DNA of 64,000 nt from CAYORM01 sp964406375 (GCA_964406375.1 CAYORM010000001.1:1-64000), one strand, 5' to 3'; shown: positions 44,689-53,690, counted from the stretch's first letter. The notes: generated by a model from the sequence alone, not told the origin. Translations and numbers: made by a program.

Positions 44689-45906
44689 TCATCCGCCGTT
44701 CCTGCCATCGGCCCAGGCGATTGCGCCCCGGGCGGCCAGCCGTCCGGTTGCGAAACAGGCCTGCAGCAGATAACCGCCGGTCGGCGCTTCCCAGTCCAGC
44801 ATCTCGCCGCAGGCAAAGACACCCGGCTGTGCCCGCAGCATCAGCGCCGCATCGACCGCCTCCCGACGGACGCCGCCGGCGGTCGAGATGGCGCGGTCGA
44901 GCGGCGCCGATCCGGTGATGCGCAGTGGCAGCGCCTTGAGCGCCGCGGCGAGCGCCGCCGGACCCGCCGCCTGCCCGAGGCTGCCGGTCTCGCGCAGCAG
45001 GCTGAGCGCCGGTGCGGGCAGGTCGAGGGCCCGCAGGATTGCAGAGAGCGAACGGCTGCGCGGCTGGCCGGCGATCCGCCGCGCGAGAGTGGCCGAGTCG
45101 AGATCGGGGCGGAGGTCGAGCATGACCGTCGCCGCACCGTCGCGCTCGACCGCCGCCCGCACGGGTCGCCCGAGCGCGTAGACCGCGCCCCCCTCGATGC
45201 CTGCTTCGGTGATCACCGCCTCGCCACGTACCCGTTCGCCGGCGAAGCCGAGAGCGATGCGCTTGAGTGGCGTTCCTGCGAAGCGCCGCACATGCGCTGA
45301 CCAGCCGATGAACCAGCCGGCATTGGCCGGACGTAGCGGCGTAATGTCCACGCCGCTGGCGGCGAGGATGTCCGTCCAGCGGCCATCCGAGCCGAGCCGA
45401 GGCCAGGATGCTCCGCCGAGCGCGAGGATGGTGGCAGCGGAGGGGAAGAGTTCGATGCCCTCCGGGCCGTCGATCAGCGCCATGCCGCCGGCGTCGAAGC
45501 CGTGCCATCGGCAACGGGTCCGAATCGACACCCCCTGGGTTGCGAGCCGGTCGAGCCAGGCCCGCAGCAGTGGTGAGGCCTTCAGCCCTTCGGGAAAGAC
45601 CCGTCCGCTCGAGCCGACGAAGGTGGAGATGCCAAGTCCCGCCGCCCAGTCGCGCAGCGCCGTCGGCGGGAAAGCGCTGATGGCCGGCTCGAGCCAATCC
45701 CGGTCGGGGCCGTAGCGACCCAGAAAGGTCTCGAGCGGCTCGGAGTGGGTGAGGTTGAGCCCGCCACGGCCCGCCATCAGGAATTTGCGCGCCACGCTCG
45801 GCATCCGCTCGACCACGACGACGGCGTGACCGGCTTCCGCCAGCACCTCCGCCGCGGCGAGGCCGGCCGGGCCGGCGCCGACGACGAGGAAGGGCAGGGC
45901 TGCCAC
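44689..45906 (-). CDS. PP_4765-family NAD(P)/FAD-dependent flavoprotein (BaiN/HI0933-like)
   Basis: A roughly 405-residue HI0933-like flavoprotein. The FAD motif is FLVVGAGPAGLAAAEVLAEAG, followed by KFLMAGRGGLNLTHSEP, and the C-terminal block EMLDWEAPTGGYLLQACFATG matches the uncharacterised PP_4765 flavoprotein branch. Family members are cytoplasmic and of uncertain reaction. The GTG at 45906, 14 nt after the IclR stop, is a sensible start; a TTG at 45951 inside the IclR gene is the longer option. It shares direction with the IclR gene. Confidence 0.86.
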   Translation of the reverse strand: MAALPFLVVGAGPAGLAAAEVLAEAGHAVVVVERMPSVARKFLMAGRGGLNLTHSEPLETFLGRYGPDRDWLEPAISAFPPTALRDWAAGLGISTFVGSSGRVFPEGLKASPLLRAWLDRLATQGVSIRTRCRWHGFDAGGMALIDGPEGIELFPSAATILALGGASWPRLGSDGRWTDILAASGVDITPLRPANAGWFIGWSAHVRRFAGTPLKRIALGFAGERVRGEAVITEAGIEGGAVYALGRPVRAAVERDGAATVMLDLRPDLDSATLARRIAGQPRSRSLSAILRALDLPAPALSLLRETGSLGQAAGPAALAAALKALPLRITGSAPLDRAISTAGGVRREAVDAALMLRAQPGVFACGEMLDWEAPTGGYLLQACFATGRLAARGAIAWADGRNGG

Positions 45907-45920
45907 CGGTGCGCCGTCCG

Positions 45921-46679
45921 TCAGGCCATGGCAGCGGCGATCGCCGCACAATGGCGCTTGAGCGCCGCCAGCACCTCCTCGTAGCGGGCCGGACGGCCCA
46001 GCCGGTTCATGTAGGTGACGTTGATGCAGGCCAGCGCGTGCCCGGCGGTGTCGAGGATCGGCGCGCAGAGATCGGTGATGCCGGCGAAGTCGCGGCTGTC
46101 ATGCACCTCATGCCCCTGAGCGCGGATACGGGCGAGGGCGGCGTGCAGGTCGGGCTCGGCGATCGGCTCGGGCGTCAGGCGAAGGCTCTCAGCGATCATC
46201 CGCTCCTGGATATCCGGCGGCTGGAAGGCGATGACGACCTGACCGGAGGTCGCGTCCACGGCGCGGCGGTGATAGCCGAGCTTCAGCGAGAAGGTCATCT
46301 CGGCACCGCCGGGGACGAAGGCGATGACGACCGTCTCGCCGCGATGGACGACGACCAGATGCGGCGTGTGCCCCACCTCCTCGGCGAGGCGCTTCATCAC
46401 CGGAACCGCCTCCGAGACAAGGTCGCGGACCTTGGGGGTGCGCATGCCGAGATCGAACAGGCGATTGGTGAGGACAAGATCGTCGCTGACCGGATCGCGG
46501 ACGATGTAGCCGCGATCCAGCAGCACCGCGACCATCCGGAAGATCTCGCTTTTTGACCGGCCCAGCTCGGCCGCCAGAGCGCGGAGCGACATCGGCGCCT
46601 CGCGCGCCGCCATCAGCTCGAGGATGTCGAGACCCTTCTCGAGGGCTGGCGCGGAATAGGCTGGGCGTGCGTCGGTCAT
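45921..46679 (-). CDS. IclR-family transcriptional regulator
   Basis: A 252-residue IclR regulator. The winged helix-turn-helix (about residues 9-70) reads APALEKGLDILELMAAR and LAAELGRSKSEIFRMVAVL. The effector domain includes LHAALARIRAQGHEVHD and the characteristic CAPILDTAGHALACINV near the C-terminus. The ATG at 46679 follows GGAGG with 6-nt spacing; an upstream frame extension has no site. It is divergent from a five-gene catabolic operon at 46861 and probably controls it. Confidence 0.92.
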   Translation of the reverse strand: MTDARPAYSAPALEKGLDILELMAAREAPMSLRALAAELGRSKSEIFRMVAVLLDRGYIVRDPVSDDLVLTNRLFDLGMRTPKVRDLVSEAVPVMKRLAEEVGHTPHLVVVHRGETVVIAFVPGGAEMTFSLKLGYHRRAVDATSGQVVIAFQPPDIQERMIAESLRLTPEPIAEPDLHAALARIRAQGHEVHDSRDFAGITDLCAPILDTAGHALACINVTYMNRLGRPARYEEVLAALKRHCAAIAAAMA

Positions 46680-46769
46680 CCGGATCCTCCAGGGGCCCTG
46701 CTGTAGCACGGGGCGCAGCACGGCACCGCGCGCAACGACGAATCTCGGCCGCTCGGCGACCGGCCATGG

Positions 46770-46815
46770 GGTTCATATATGAGAATTGACTTCACTCATG
46801 AACCACTCCTAGCAT
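46770..46815 (+). promoter_or_regulatory. promoter and IclR-type operator of the deacylase operon
   Basis: TTGACT at 46786-46791 and TAGCAT at 46810-46815, 18 nt apart, form a plausible sigma-70 promoter 45 nt before the GTG start. ggttcat (46770-46776) and atgaacc (46798-46804) are perfect inverted arms flanking the -35; the left one includes the palindrome tcatatatga (46773-46782). The layout suits binding by the divergent IclR protein. Confidence 0.55.
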
Positions 46816-46860
46816 CCGACGCGGCGGAGAGACCGCCGGGACGAGCGGGAGGAGAGGCCG

Positions 46861-47916
46861 GTGCAAGAGGCCGAGCAGGACCAATCGGCACAGCGGAAAC
46901 CGTCACCGCGGCCGGGAACGGCCTTCACCGATATCGATCTCGACGGCGCCGGGCGGCAGCTCGGCCACGTCTTCATCCCGCATTCACCCCATGACGATGC
47001 CTGGGGTGCGGTCGCGATCCCGATCGCGGTGATCGGCAATGGCGACGGGCCGACGGTGCTGCTGACCGGCGGCAATCATGGCGATGAGTATGAGGGGCCG
47101 ATCGCGCTGGGCGAGCTGATCCGCGAGACGGATCCGGCGACGGTCGCGGGGCGGCTGATCATCCTGCCGGCGATGAACCGGCCGGCCGTCGCTGCCGGGC
47201 GTCGCGTCTCACCGGATGACGGGCTCAACTTCAACCGGACCTTCCCGGGCGACCCGCACGGCTCGATCACCCGGCAGATTTCGGCCTTCGTCCACGACCA
47301 TCTGTTCGCGCGGGCCGACGCCTTCATCGACCTGCACTCCGGCGGCTCCTCGCTGCGCCTTTTGCCGAGTGCGATCGTCGAGCCGGCGCCGGATCCCGCG
47401 CACACCCGGCGCAACTGGGCGGCGGTCCGCGCCTTCGACGCACCCTATACCGTGGTGATCGACAATCTCGGCGACCCGCGGACCGCCTCGGCCGCTGCGG
47501 TGCGGGCAGGGTTGACGGTTGTGGGGACCGAGCTCGCCGGTGCCGGCACGGTCACGCGGGAGGCACTCGCCGCCTGCCGGCGCGGCGTGCGGCGCGTGCT
47601 CGCCCATCTCGGCGTCATCGAGGGTGATCGGTCGGCCCCCGTCGCCGCCGACCGGACCTATGCGCTGCCCGGCACCGATGCCTATGTCCTGGCGACTGCC
47701 GACGGCGTCTTCGAGCCGATGCACGCGCTCGGCGATCCGGTGCGGCGGGGCGAGCTGGCCGGGCGGATCCACATGTTGACCGATCCCGGCCGCCCGCCGG
47801 TGGAACTGCGTTATCGGGCCGATGGCATTCTTTTCGGCCTGCGCCAACCCGGCCGCGCCGCGGTCGGCAATTGCTGCGCCGTCGTCGCCGCACCGCATAC
47901 GGGGATTACAGCGTGA
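46861..47916 (+). CDS. M14-family deacylase, DoeB/EutE-like (succinylglutamate desuccinylase/aspartoacylase superfamily)
   Basis: A 351-residue zinc deacylase. It has GGNHGDEYEGPIALG with zinc-binding histidine and glutamate near residues 77-81, NFNRTFPGDPHGSITRQI and FIDLHSGGSSLRLLPSA with the third zinc ligand. The order and spacing resemble DoeB/EutE, which hydrolyse N-acetyl-diaminobutyrate in ectoine breakdown, but the hydrolase DoeA/EutD is absent here. It starts with GTG after GGGAGGAGAGG. The stop overlaps the next gene by GTGA. Confidence 0.86.
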   Translation: MQEAEQDQSAQRKPSPRPGTAFTDIDLDGAGRQLGHVFIPHSPHDDAWGAVAIPIAVIGNGDGPTVLLTGGNHGDEYEGPIALGELIRETDPATVAGRLIILPAMNRPAVAAGRRVSPDDGLNFNRTFPGDPHGSITRQISAFVHDHLFARADAFIDLHSGGSSLRLLPSAIVEPAPDPAHTRRNWAAVRAFDAPYTVVIDNLGDPRTASAAAVRAGLTVVGTELAGAGTVTREALAACRRGVRRVLAHLGVIEGDRSAPVAADRTYALPGTDAYVLATADGVFEPMHALGDPVRRGELAGRIHMLTDPGRPPVELRYRADGILFGLRQPGRAAVGNCCAVVAAPHTGITA

Positions 47917-48854
47917 TCACGATCGAGGATGTCCGCGCCGCGCGTGCCCGTATCGAGGGCCGGGTCCGGCGGACGCCGCTGATCCGGGTCGATCAGGTGC
48001 TGGCGCCGCCGACGCCGGCGGAGCTGTGGCTGAAGCTCGAATGCCTGCAGGTCACCGGCAGCTTCAAGGCGCGGGGCGCGACCAGCAAGCTGATGAGCCT
48101 GCCGGCCGATCGGCTGGCCCGCGGCATCGTCACCGCCTCGGGCGGCAATCACGGCCTCGCCACGGCCCGGGCGGCGCGGATGGCCGGCGTACCGGGGATC
48201 ATCTACCTGCCCGAGAACGCCTCGCCGGCGAAGATCGCCAAGCTTCGCGACTGGGGTGCGGAGGTGAAGATCCACGGCGCGGTGTGGGATGAGAGCAACC
48301 GCGCCGCGCTGGCCGAGGCCGAGAGCCGCGGCGCCGCCTATTTCCATCCCTTCGCCGATCCCGCCGTCGTGGCGGGGCAGGGGACGGTGGCGCTCGAGAT
48401 CCTCGAGGATCTTCCGGAGATCGACGTGCTGCTGGTCGCGATCGGTGGTGGCGGGTTGATCGCCGGCATGGCGACGGCGATGCGGGCCCTGTCACCCCGC
48501 ACGCGCATCATCGGCATCGAGCCCGTCGGTGCGCCGACGCTGCATGCGAGCCTTGCGGCCGGCGATGTCGTCACCCTGCCGGCGGTGACGACACGCGTTC
48601 CGACGATGGCCTGCGGCCGGACCGATGACGCGATCTTCGCGCGCATCCGCGACACGGTGGACGAGATCGTCCTGATCGACGACGAGTCGATGGTCGAGGC
48701 AGCGCGCTGGCTGTGGTTCGAGCTGGGTCTCGCCGCCGATCTCAGCGGGGCCGCCGGCATCGCGGCGCTGCAAAGCGGCGTGGTGACGGCGGCTGCCGGA
48801 CAGCGCATCTGTACGCTGGTCTGCGGCGCCGGTCCGGACGCCCTTCTCGGCTGA
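47913..48854 (+). CDS. PLP-dependent threonine/serine dehydratase, EutB-like
   Basis: A 313-residue fold-type II PLP enzyme. The cofactor lysine is in VTGSFKARGATSKLM (about residue 50), the phosphate loop is AIGGGGLIAGMA (about 175), and ASGGNHGLATARAA supplies the substrate-binding SGN-like segment. The length matches catabolic dehydratases and the EutB protein of hydroxyectoine use. It starts with GTG overlapping the deacylase stop. It may dehydrate or racemise the amino acid released by the previous enzyme. Confidence 0.87.
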   Translation: MITIEDVRAARARIEGRVRRTPLIRVDQVLAPPTPAELWLKLECLQVTGSFKARGATSKLMSLPADRLARGIVTASGGNHGLATARAARMAGVPGIIYLPENASPAKIAKLRDWGAEVKIHGAVWDESNRAALAEAESRGAAYFHPFADPAVVAGQGTVALEILEDLPEIDVLLVAIGGGGLIAGMATAMRALSPRTRIIGIEPVGAPTLHASLAAGDVVTLPAVTTRVPTMACGRTDDAIFARIRDTVDEIVLIDDESMVEAARWLWFELGLAADLSGAAGIAALQSGVVTAAAGQRICTLVCGAGPDALLG

Positions 48855-48899
48855 GCGCGCGCCGCCTATCGTCGTCCGGCAGACGGAGGAGGACGGTCG

Positions 48900-49901
48900 A
48901 TGGCAAGGCTGGGGATCGCGGTTGTCGGCGCCGGGTTCATGGGCGCGCTGCATGCGCGCACGATCGCCGAGAGCGAGGGCGCGCATGTGACCGCGATCGT
49001 CGAGATCGACGCCGCGCGCGGCAGGGCCCTCGCCGAGCAGGTCGGGGCGAGCTGGCACGCCGATATCGAGGACGCGCTGGGTCGGGCGGACGCCTTCGTC
49101 GTGGCGTTGCCCGACAGGCTGCACGAGGCCGCGACCTGTCGGCTGCTGGAGGCGGGCAAACCGGTCCTTCTCGAAAAGCCGATGGCCCACACGCTCGCCG
49201 CGGCCCAGGCGATCGCATCCGCCGCGCAGCGCAGCGGCGCCCGTCTGCTCGTCGCTCACATCCTCCGCTTCGACCCCCGCTATACCGAGGCCGCCGCGGC
49301 AGTCAGGGCCGGACGCATCGGCACGCCGGTCCACGCGACGAGCGGCCGGTGGACCTTGCGTGCGGTGGGCGAACGGATGGCTGGCGGCTCGAGCCCCTGC
49401 TTCTACCTCGGCATCCATGACGTCGATGCGCTGCAATGGATCAGCGGCGCCGAGGTGGTGCGCGTGTTCTCGCGCGCCACTTCCGTAGGCGTGTCCGGTG
49501 GTGCGCCCGACGCGATCGTCACCACGGTGGAGATGACCGGCGGCATGGTCGGCCAGCTCTATTGCGGCTGGACGTTGCCCGTTACCGCCCCGACCGGAAT
49601 CTGGGCGCGGACCGAGGTGATCGGGACGGAGGGGCTTGTCGATCTCGACGTCCGCGATCACGGGCTGCGTATCCTCGCCGAGGGGCGCTGGAGCCAGCCG
49701 GACGGGCTGCACTGGCCCGTCGTCGGTGACCGCGTCACCGGCGATCTGGCGGAGGAGATCCGCCACTTCGTCCGGGCGCTGCGCGACGATGCGCCCTTCG
49801 TGATGAGCGTCGAGGAGGCGATGCGCAACGTCGCGGTCAATGACGCGATCCTGCGGAGCGTCGAGACCGGACAGCCCGAGACCGTCGCCCCCTGGCGCTG
49901 A
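48900..49901 (+). CDS. Gfo/Idh/MocA-family oxidoreductase
   Basis: A 333-residue NAD(P)-dependent oxidoreductase. The dinucleotide fold opens GIAVVGAGFMGALHARTI, followed by VVALPDRLHEAATCRLLEAG and LLEKPMAHTLAAAQAI with the EKP catalytic lysine. The C-terminal domain includes FYLGIHDVDALQWISG, giving the D-x-x-x-H type residue set. It lies 45 nt after the dehydratase and is in the IclR-controlled operon. The substrate is unknown; inositol-like sugars or cyclic imines are possible. Confidence 0.9.
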   Translation: MARLGIAVVGAGFMGALHARTIAESEGAHVTAIVEIDAARGRALAEQVGASWHADIEDALGRADAFVVALPDRLHEAATCRLLEAGKPVLLEKPMAHTLAAAQAIASAAQRSGARLLVAHILRFDPRYTEAAAAVRAGRIGTPVHATSGRWTLRAVGERMAGGSSPCFYLGIHDVDALQWISGAEVVRVFSRATSVGVSGGAPDAIVTTVEMTGGMVGQLYCGWTLPVTAPTGIWARTEVIGTEGLVDLDVRDHGLRILAEGRWSQPDGLHWPVVGDRVTGDLAEEIRHFVRALRDDAPFVMSVEEAMRNVAVNDAILRSVETGQPETVAPWR

Positions 49902-50006
49902 GGATCGCCGCTTCGAGGTCGGCGAGGGTTCGACGCCACGGAAATCCCGGTTGCGGCCGGTCCGGCGGCGACGCATCCTCCGCGGCCGTCGTCTCGTGAG
50001 CCTCGC

Positions 50007-51188
50007 ATGACCGTTCCCGCCTTCGAACAGGGCCTTTCCGGCCGGATCGCCCATGGACCAGGCCGGCTCGCCGCGCTCGGCACCGATGTCGCGGCGCTCG
50101 CGGGGCCGGCCGTGCCGGTGCTGCTGGTCGCCGATCCCGGGGTGGCACGGGCCGGCCTCGCCGACCGGGCGACCGCGGCGCTCACCGGTGCCGGCCATGC
50201 GGTCACGCTCTTCACGGAGCTGCAGGGCGATCCGCTGGCCGCGCAGATCGATGCCGCCGCCGCTCTCGCCCGCCGGACCGGTGCCCGCGCCGTGGTCGGG
50301 CTCGGCGGCGGCTCGGCGCTCGACGTCGCCAAACTCGCAGCAGGAATCGCGCCCGCCGAGGCACCGTCCGAGCATTACGCGCTCTGCGCCAACCCGCTGC
50401 CCGAAGTGCCGCTGCCGCTCGTCGCGATCCCGACGACCGCCGGAACGGGGTCCGAGGTCACCCGGACCTCAGTCTTCACCACCGCGGCGGGTGACAAGGT
50501 CTGGGCCTGGGGCGAGACGCTGCGGCCGGCCCTCGCGCTCCTCGATCCGACGCTCACGACCGGCCTGCCGCGCTCCCTGACGATCGCGACGGGCCTCGAT
50601 GCGCTGGTGCACGCGATCGAGGCGACGACCAGCCGGAGAGCCAATCCACTCGGCGACGCCTATGCGCGCGAGGCGATTCGCCTTGTCATGGCGCATCTCC
50701 CGGCGGCAGCCGATCGGCCCGATGATCTCGAGGCGCGCGCGGGTCTGTTGGTCGCGGCCTGCCTCGCCGGCCTTGCGATCGACGCCTGCGGCACCGCCGT
50801 TGCCCACGCCCTCGGCCACGCGCTCGGCGCCGTCGGCCATGTTCATCATGGCCGGGCCGTGGCGCTCTGTCTGCGGGTGGCGCTGCCCGGCAATGCGGCG
50901 GCGGCGCCCGACCGCCACGCTGCCGTCGCGCGCGCCATGGGAATAGGGCACGCCGATACAGACGACGCGGCGCTCGCCGCGGCCCTGCCGGCTGCCTATG
51001 ACGGGTTCCTGCGGCGCGTCGGTCTCGCCATCTCCCTCGCCGGCGACGGGCTCGGACCGGCCGATCGCGACCGGCTGGCCCGCGCCGCGCTGCGTCCGGA
51101 GAACGCGCCGATGCGGGAGGCGAATTGCCGCCCGCTCGATACCGGCGCCGTCGACGCTCTGTTCGCGGCGCTGCTGGAGGCGAGGTGA
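50007..51188 (+). CDS. iron-containing alcohol dehydrogenase
   Basis: A 393-residue group III alcohol dehydrogenase. The NAD-binding GLGGGSALDVAKLAAG lies near residue 97, IPTTAGTGSEVTRTSVF near 139, and iron-ligand segments DALVHAIEA (Asp and His) and ALGHALGAVGHVHHGRAVAL follow. The length is normal. It interconverts an alcohol and aldehyde or semialdehyde. A 105-nt gap separates it from the previous gene, without a visible terminator. Its stop overlaps the next gene by GTGA. Confidence 0.92.
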   Translation: MTVPAFEQGLSGRIAHGPGRLAALGTDVAALAGPAVPVLLVADPGVARAGLADRATAALTGAGHAVTLFTELQGDPLAAQIDAAAALARRTGARAVVGLGGGSALDVAKLAAGIAPAEAPSEHYALCANPLPEVPLPLVAIPTTAGTGSEVTRTSVFTTAAGDKVWAWGETLRPALALLDPTLTTGLPRSLTIATGLDALVHAIEATTSRRANPLGDAYAREAIRLVMAHLPAAADRPDDLEARAGLLVAACLAGLAIDACGTAVAHALGHALGAVGHVHHGRAVALCLRVALPGNAAAAPDRHAAVARAMGIGHADTDDAALAAALPAAYDGFLRRVGLAISLAGDGLGPADRDRLARAALRPENAPMREANCRPLDTGAVDALFAALLEAR

Positions 51189-52186
51189 GGCGTATCCTGC
51201 AGGTCGGCGGCGCGCTGCTGGCAGCGGCGCTCGCCGTCGGTTGTGCCGCAGGGACCGGCGGCAGCCGCGTCGCCGCGCAGGATGGCGCCCAACAGACGGC
51301 CGTCGAGCCAATCGGGGCCGAGCCGCTGGTCCTGCCGGAGGGTACGCTCGATGCGGACGGCCGGATCGGTGCCCTGCGCTGGGCCGGCGGGCTGCGCCTC
51401 ACCGGCTTCGGTGGCATCTCCTCCATCGACGTGTCGCCGGACGGGTCGCGGCTGGTCATGCTCTCCGACCGCACCTTCACCGCGACGGTGGCGCCGCGCT
51501 ATGACGGGGCGGGCACACTCGTCGGCCTCGAGACGCTGCGTCGCGGCCGTCTCCTCGATGCCTCCGGCGCTCCGTATCCGAACGGCTTCAATGACAGCGA
51601 AGGCATGGCCATGCTGCCGATGGGCTGGCGGGTCGTGAGCTTCGAATACCATCACCGTCTGATGGTCTTCGATCCAGGGCTCATGCGGGAAGAGGGAGAG
51701 ATCCCGCTGCCGCGCGACGCCGATCTCGCGCGCAACGAGGGGATCGAGGCAATCACTGAGACGGCGGATGGCCGGCTGGTCCTGCTGTCGGAGCGTAATG
51801 CGGCTGGTGTTGCCGGCCTGCATCAGGGCTGGATCGGCGACCGTGACGGCTGGGAGTCCTTCACATACCGGACCCGGCCCGGCTATCGGCCGACCGCGGC
51901 GGCGCTGCTGCCTGACGGCGATCTTGTCGTGCTCGAAAGGCGCGATCCTTTCCTCGCCACCATCGGTGGCGCAGTCATGCACGTGCCCATCGCCACCATC
52001 GAGCCGGGCGCGACGGTCGAGGGGCGCCCGCTCGCCGAACTCGGCGGCGGTGCCTTCGGCGACAATTACGAGGCCATCTCCGCCTGGCGGGACGGGGAAG
52101 GGCGCACCCGCATCCTCGTCGCTTCGGACGACAACATGCTGTTCCTGCTGCGGACGGTGCTGTTGCAGTTCGTCTGGGACCGGTGA
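51185..52186 (+). CDS. secreted esterase-like activity of phytase family protein
   Basis: A 333-residue exported protein. Residues 1-20 (RRILQVGGALLAAALAVGC) form a signal sequence ending in a cysteine, with a weak lipobox, so it may be a lipoprotein. The mature domain is a beta-propeller of the PF13449-like phytase/esterase group: GGISSIDVSPDGSRLVMLSD, FNDSEGMAML, LARNEGIEAITET and NYEAISAWRDGEGRTRILVASDD. It starts with GTG overlapping the alcohol dehydrogenase stop. Its role beside cytoplasmic catabolic enzymes is unclear. Confidence 0.83.
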   Translation: MRRILQVGGALLAAALAVGCAAGTGGSRVAAQDGAQQTAVEPIGAEPLVLPEGTLDADGRIGALRWAGGLRLTGFGGISSIDVSPDGSRLVMLSDRTFTATVAPRYDGAGTLVGLETLRRGRLLDASGAPYPNGFNDSEGMAMLPMGWRVVSFEYHHRLMVFDPGLMREEGEIPLPRDADLARNEGIEAITETADGRLVLLSERNAAGVAGLHQGWIGDRDGWESFTYRTRPGYRPTAAALLPDGDLVVLERRDPFLATIGGAVMHVPIATIEPGATVEGRPLAELGGGAFGDNYEAISAWRDGEGRTRILVASDDNMLFLLRTVLLQFVWDR

Positions 52187-52201
52187 TCGGTCCGCGCGCC
52201 G

Positions 52202-52675
52202 CTACTGCGTCGCCTCGACCATCAACTCCGGCCATTTTCGGTTTGCCAAGGTGATGAAGGTCTCGGCCTTGGCGAGCCATTCGTCGCGGATCGACCGGTC
52301 ATAATTGAGGTAGAGCGTGCCGTCATGAATCGCCCATGCCTCGGGGTCGATCTCGACGAGGTAGCCATGCGCGGTGCCATAGGCGCAGAAACCGCCATAG
52401 GCCGGCGCGTAGCGCTCGGGATCGGCGAGGAAGGCGTCGCGATTCGCTTCGCTGGCGAAGCGCCAGATGGCGCCGTTCCACACAGTCTCTATCGCCGGAT
52501 CACCTTTCGTCGCCGCACCCACCTCGAAATAGGCGACCGGGTCGTAGCCCTGGATGGCGACGCCGTTCTCCAGATTCATCACCTGCGCCGCGGCGGCGGA
52601 GGGCAGGGCGATTGCCACTGCGATGGCGATGGCGCGCAGCGCTCCGACCACACGGCACATCCAGAACGGTGTCAT
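52202..52675 (-). CDS. exported YHS-domain protein
   Basis: A 157-residue protein with an N-terminal signal peptide ending PSAAAAQ (about residues 1-32). The small domain includes VAIQGYDPVAYFEVGAATKG and WRFASEANRDAFLADPERYAPAYGGFCAYG, the usual YHS layout with aspartate and cysteine residues, often linked to metal binding. The ATG at 52675 follows GGGAGG. It is a single gene convergent with the phytase-like gene and divergent from the LysR gene. Confidence 0.87.
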   Translation of the reverse strand: MTPFWMCRVVGALRAIAIAVAIALPSAAAAQVMNLENGVAIQGYDPVAYFEVGAATKGDPAIETVWNGAIWRFASEANRDAFLADPERYAPAYGGFCAYGTAHGYLVEIDPEAWAIHDGTLYLNYDRSIRDEWLAKAETFITLANRKWPELMVEATQ

Positions 52676-52751
52676 CGGCACCTCCCATCAGCGTTGACGG
52701 TCTTTCGCCATCGACCGGGCCATGGTTACGTGCCGGAGGGATCCCAGCCGC

Positions 52752-53675
52752 ATGGTCATTCGACAGCTCGTCTATCTCACCGCCCTCGCCCGCGAACGGC
52801 ATTTCGGCCGGGCAGCGGCGGCCTGCAATGTCACCCAACCGACCCTTTCGGCCGGCATCCGCCAGCTCGAAGAGGATCTCGGCGTGCCAGTCGTCGAGCG
52901 TGGGCGCAGCTTTCGCGGCTTCACGCCGGAAGGCAGAACCGTACTCGCCTGGGCGCAGCGGATCCTCGCCGATTGCGACGGGCTGCGCCAGGAACTCGGG
53001 CTGATGCGCCGTGGCCTGACCGGCCGCCTCAGAATCGGCGTCGTCCCGTCGGCGCTCTCCGTCGCCGCCCTCATCACCGCGCCCTTCGCCCGCGCCCATC
53101 CGCTCGTCAACCTGACGATCCTCTCCCTGTCGTCGATCGAGATCGGCGAGGGGATCGCCGAGTTCGAGCTGGATGCTGGGATCACCTATCTGGACGCCGA
53201 GCCATTGGGTCCGGTGCGCAGCCGGTCGCTCTATCGCGAAGACTATGTGCTGCTGACCGGCGAGACCGGGCGCTTTCTGGGCCAGGAGACGGTGTCCTGG
53301 GCCGAGGCGGCGGCGCTGCCGTTGTGCCTTCTGACACCCAATATGCAGAACCGGCGGATCGTCGACGGCGTTTTCCGCTCACTCGGCCTTACTCCCATGG
53401 CGGCGGTCGAGACCAATTCGATCGTAACGCTCTGCGCCCATGTGCGCTCCGGCCCCTGGTCGAGCGTGATGCCACGGGCGCTGCTCCACACCCTCGGCGT
53501 GCCGGACGGAACACGGGCATTGCCCCTCGTCGATCCGGTGATCGCCAAGACGATCGGTCTGGTTATCACCGACCGGCAACCGGCGCCGCCGCTCAGCGGC
53601 GCGCTGCTCGACTCGGCTGACCCGTCCGCAATCGAGGCGGCGCTCGCGACGATCGAGTTGCGGGCGACGCCGTGA
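52752..53675 (+). CDS. LysR-family regulator, candidate formate dehydrogenase regulator
   Basis: A 307-residue LysR protein. The N-terminal helix-turn-helix reads VIRQLVYLTALARERHFGRAAAACNVTQPTLSAGIRQLEEDLG; the remaining part is a two-lobed effector domain starting RLRIGVVPSALSV near residue 93. The ATG at 52752 gives the standard LysR N-terminus; a longer frame begins at 52722. It lies just upstream of fdsG in the same direction, and a LysR-type T-N11-A box sits between them, suggesting control of the fds operon. Confidence 0.92.
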   Translation: MVIRQLVYLTALARERHFGRAAAACNVTQPTLSAGIRQLEEDLGVPVVERGRSFRGFTPEGRTVLAWAQRILADCDGLRQELGLMRRGLTGRLRIGVVPSALSVAALITAPFARAHPLVNLTILSLSSIEIGEGIAEFELDAGITYLDAEPLGPVRSRSLYREDYVLLTGETGRFLGQETVSWAEAAALPLCLLTPNMQNRRIVDGVFRSLGLTPMAAVETNSIVTLCAHVRSGPWSSVMPRALLHTLGVPDGTRALPLVDPVIAKTIGLVITDRQPAPPLSGALLDSADPSAIEAALATIELRATP

Positions 53676-53690
53676 TAGACATCTTCTATC
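53674..53690 (+). promoter_or_regulatory. LysR-type operator (T-N11-A) before fdsG
   Basis: gatag-acatctt-ctatc is an inverted repeat with 5-bp perfect arms that contains the LysR consensus T-N11-A (T76 to A88 of 53600). It overlaps the last bases of the LysR gene and lies about 113 nt upstream of the fdsG ATG. It is the most likely binding site for the upstream LysR protein. Confidence 0.55.

Noticed and set aside
46861..48854. A firm call of ectoine/hydroxyectoine catabolism genes (doeB/eutE and eutB)
   Set aside because: The similarity is real but the ectoine hydrolase and EutC are absent and the remaining genes do not fit, so only '-like' names are used.
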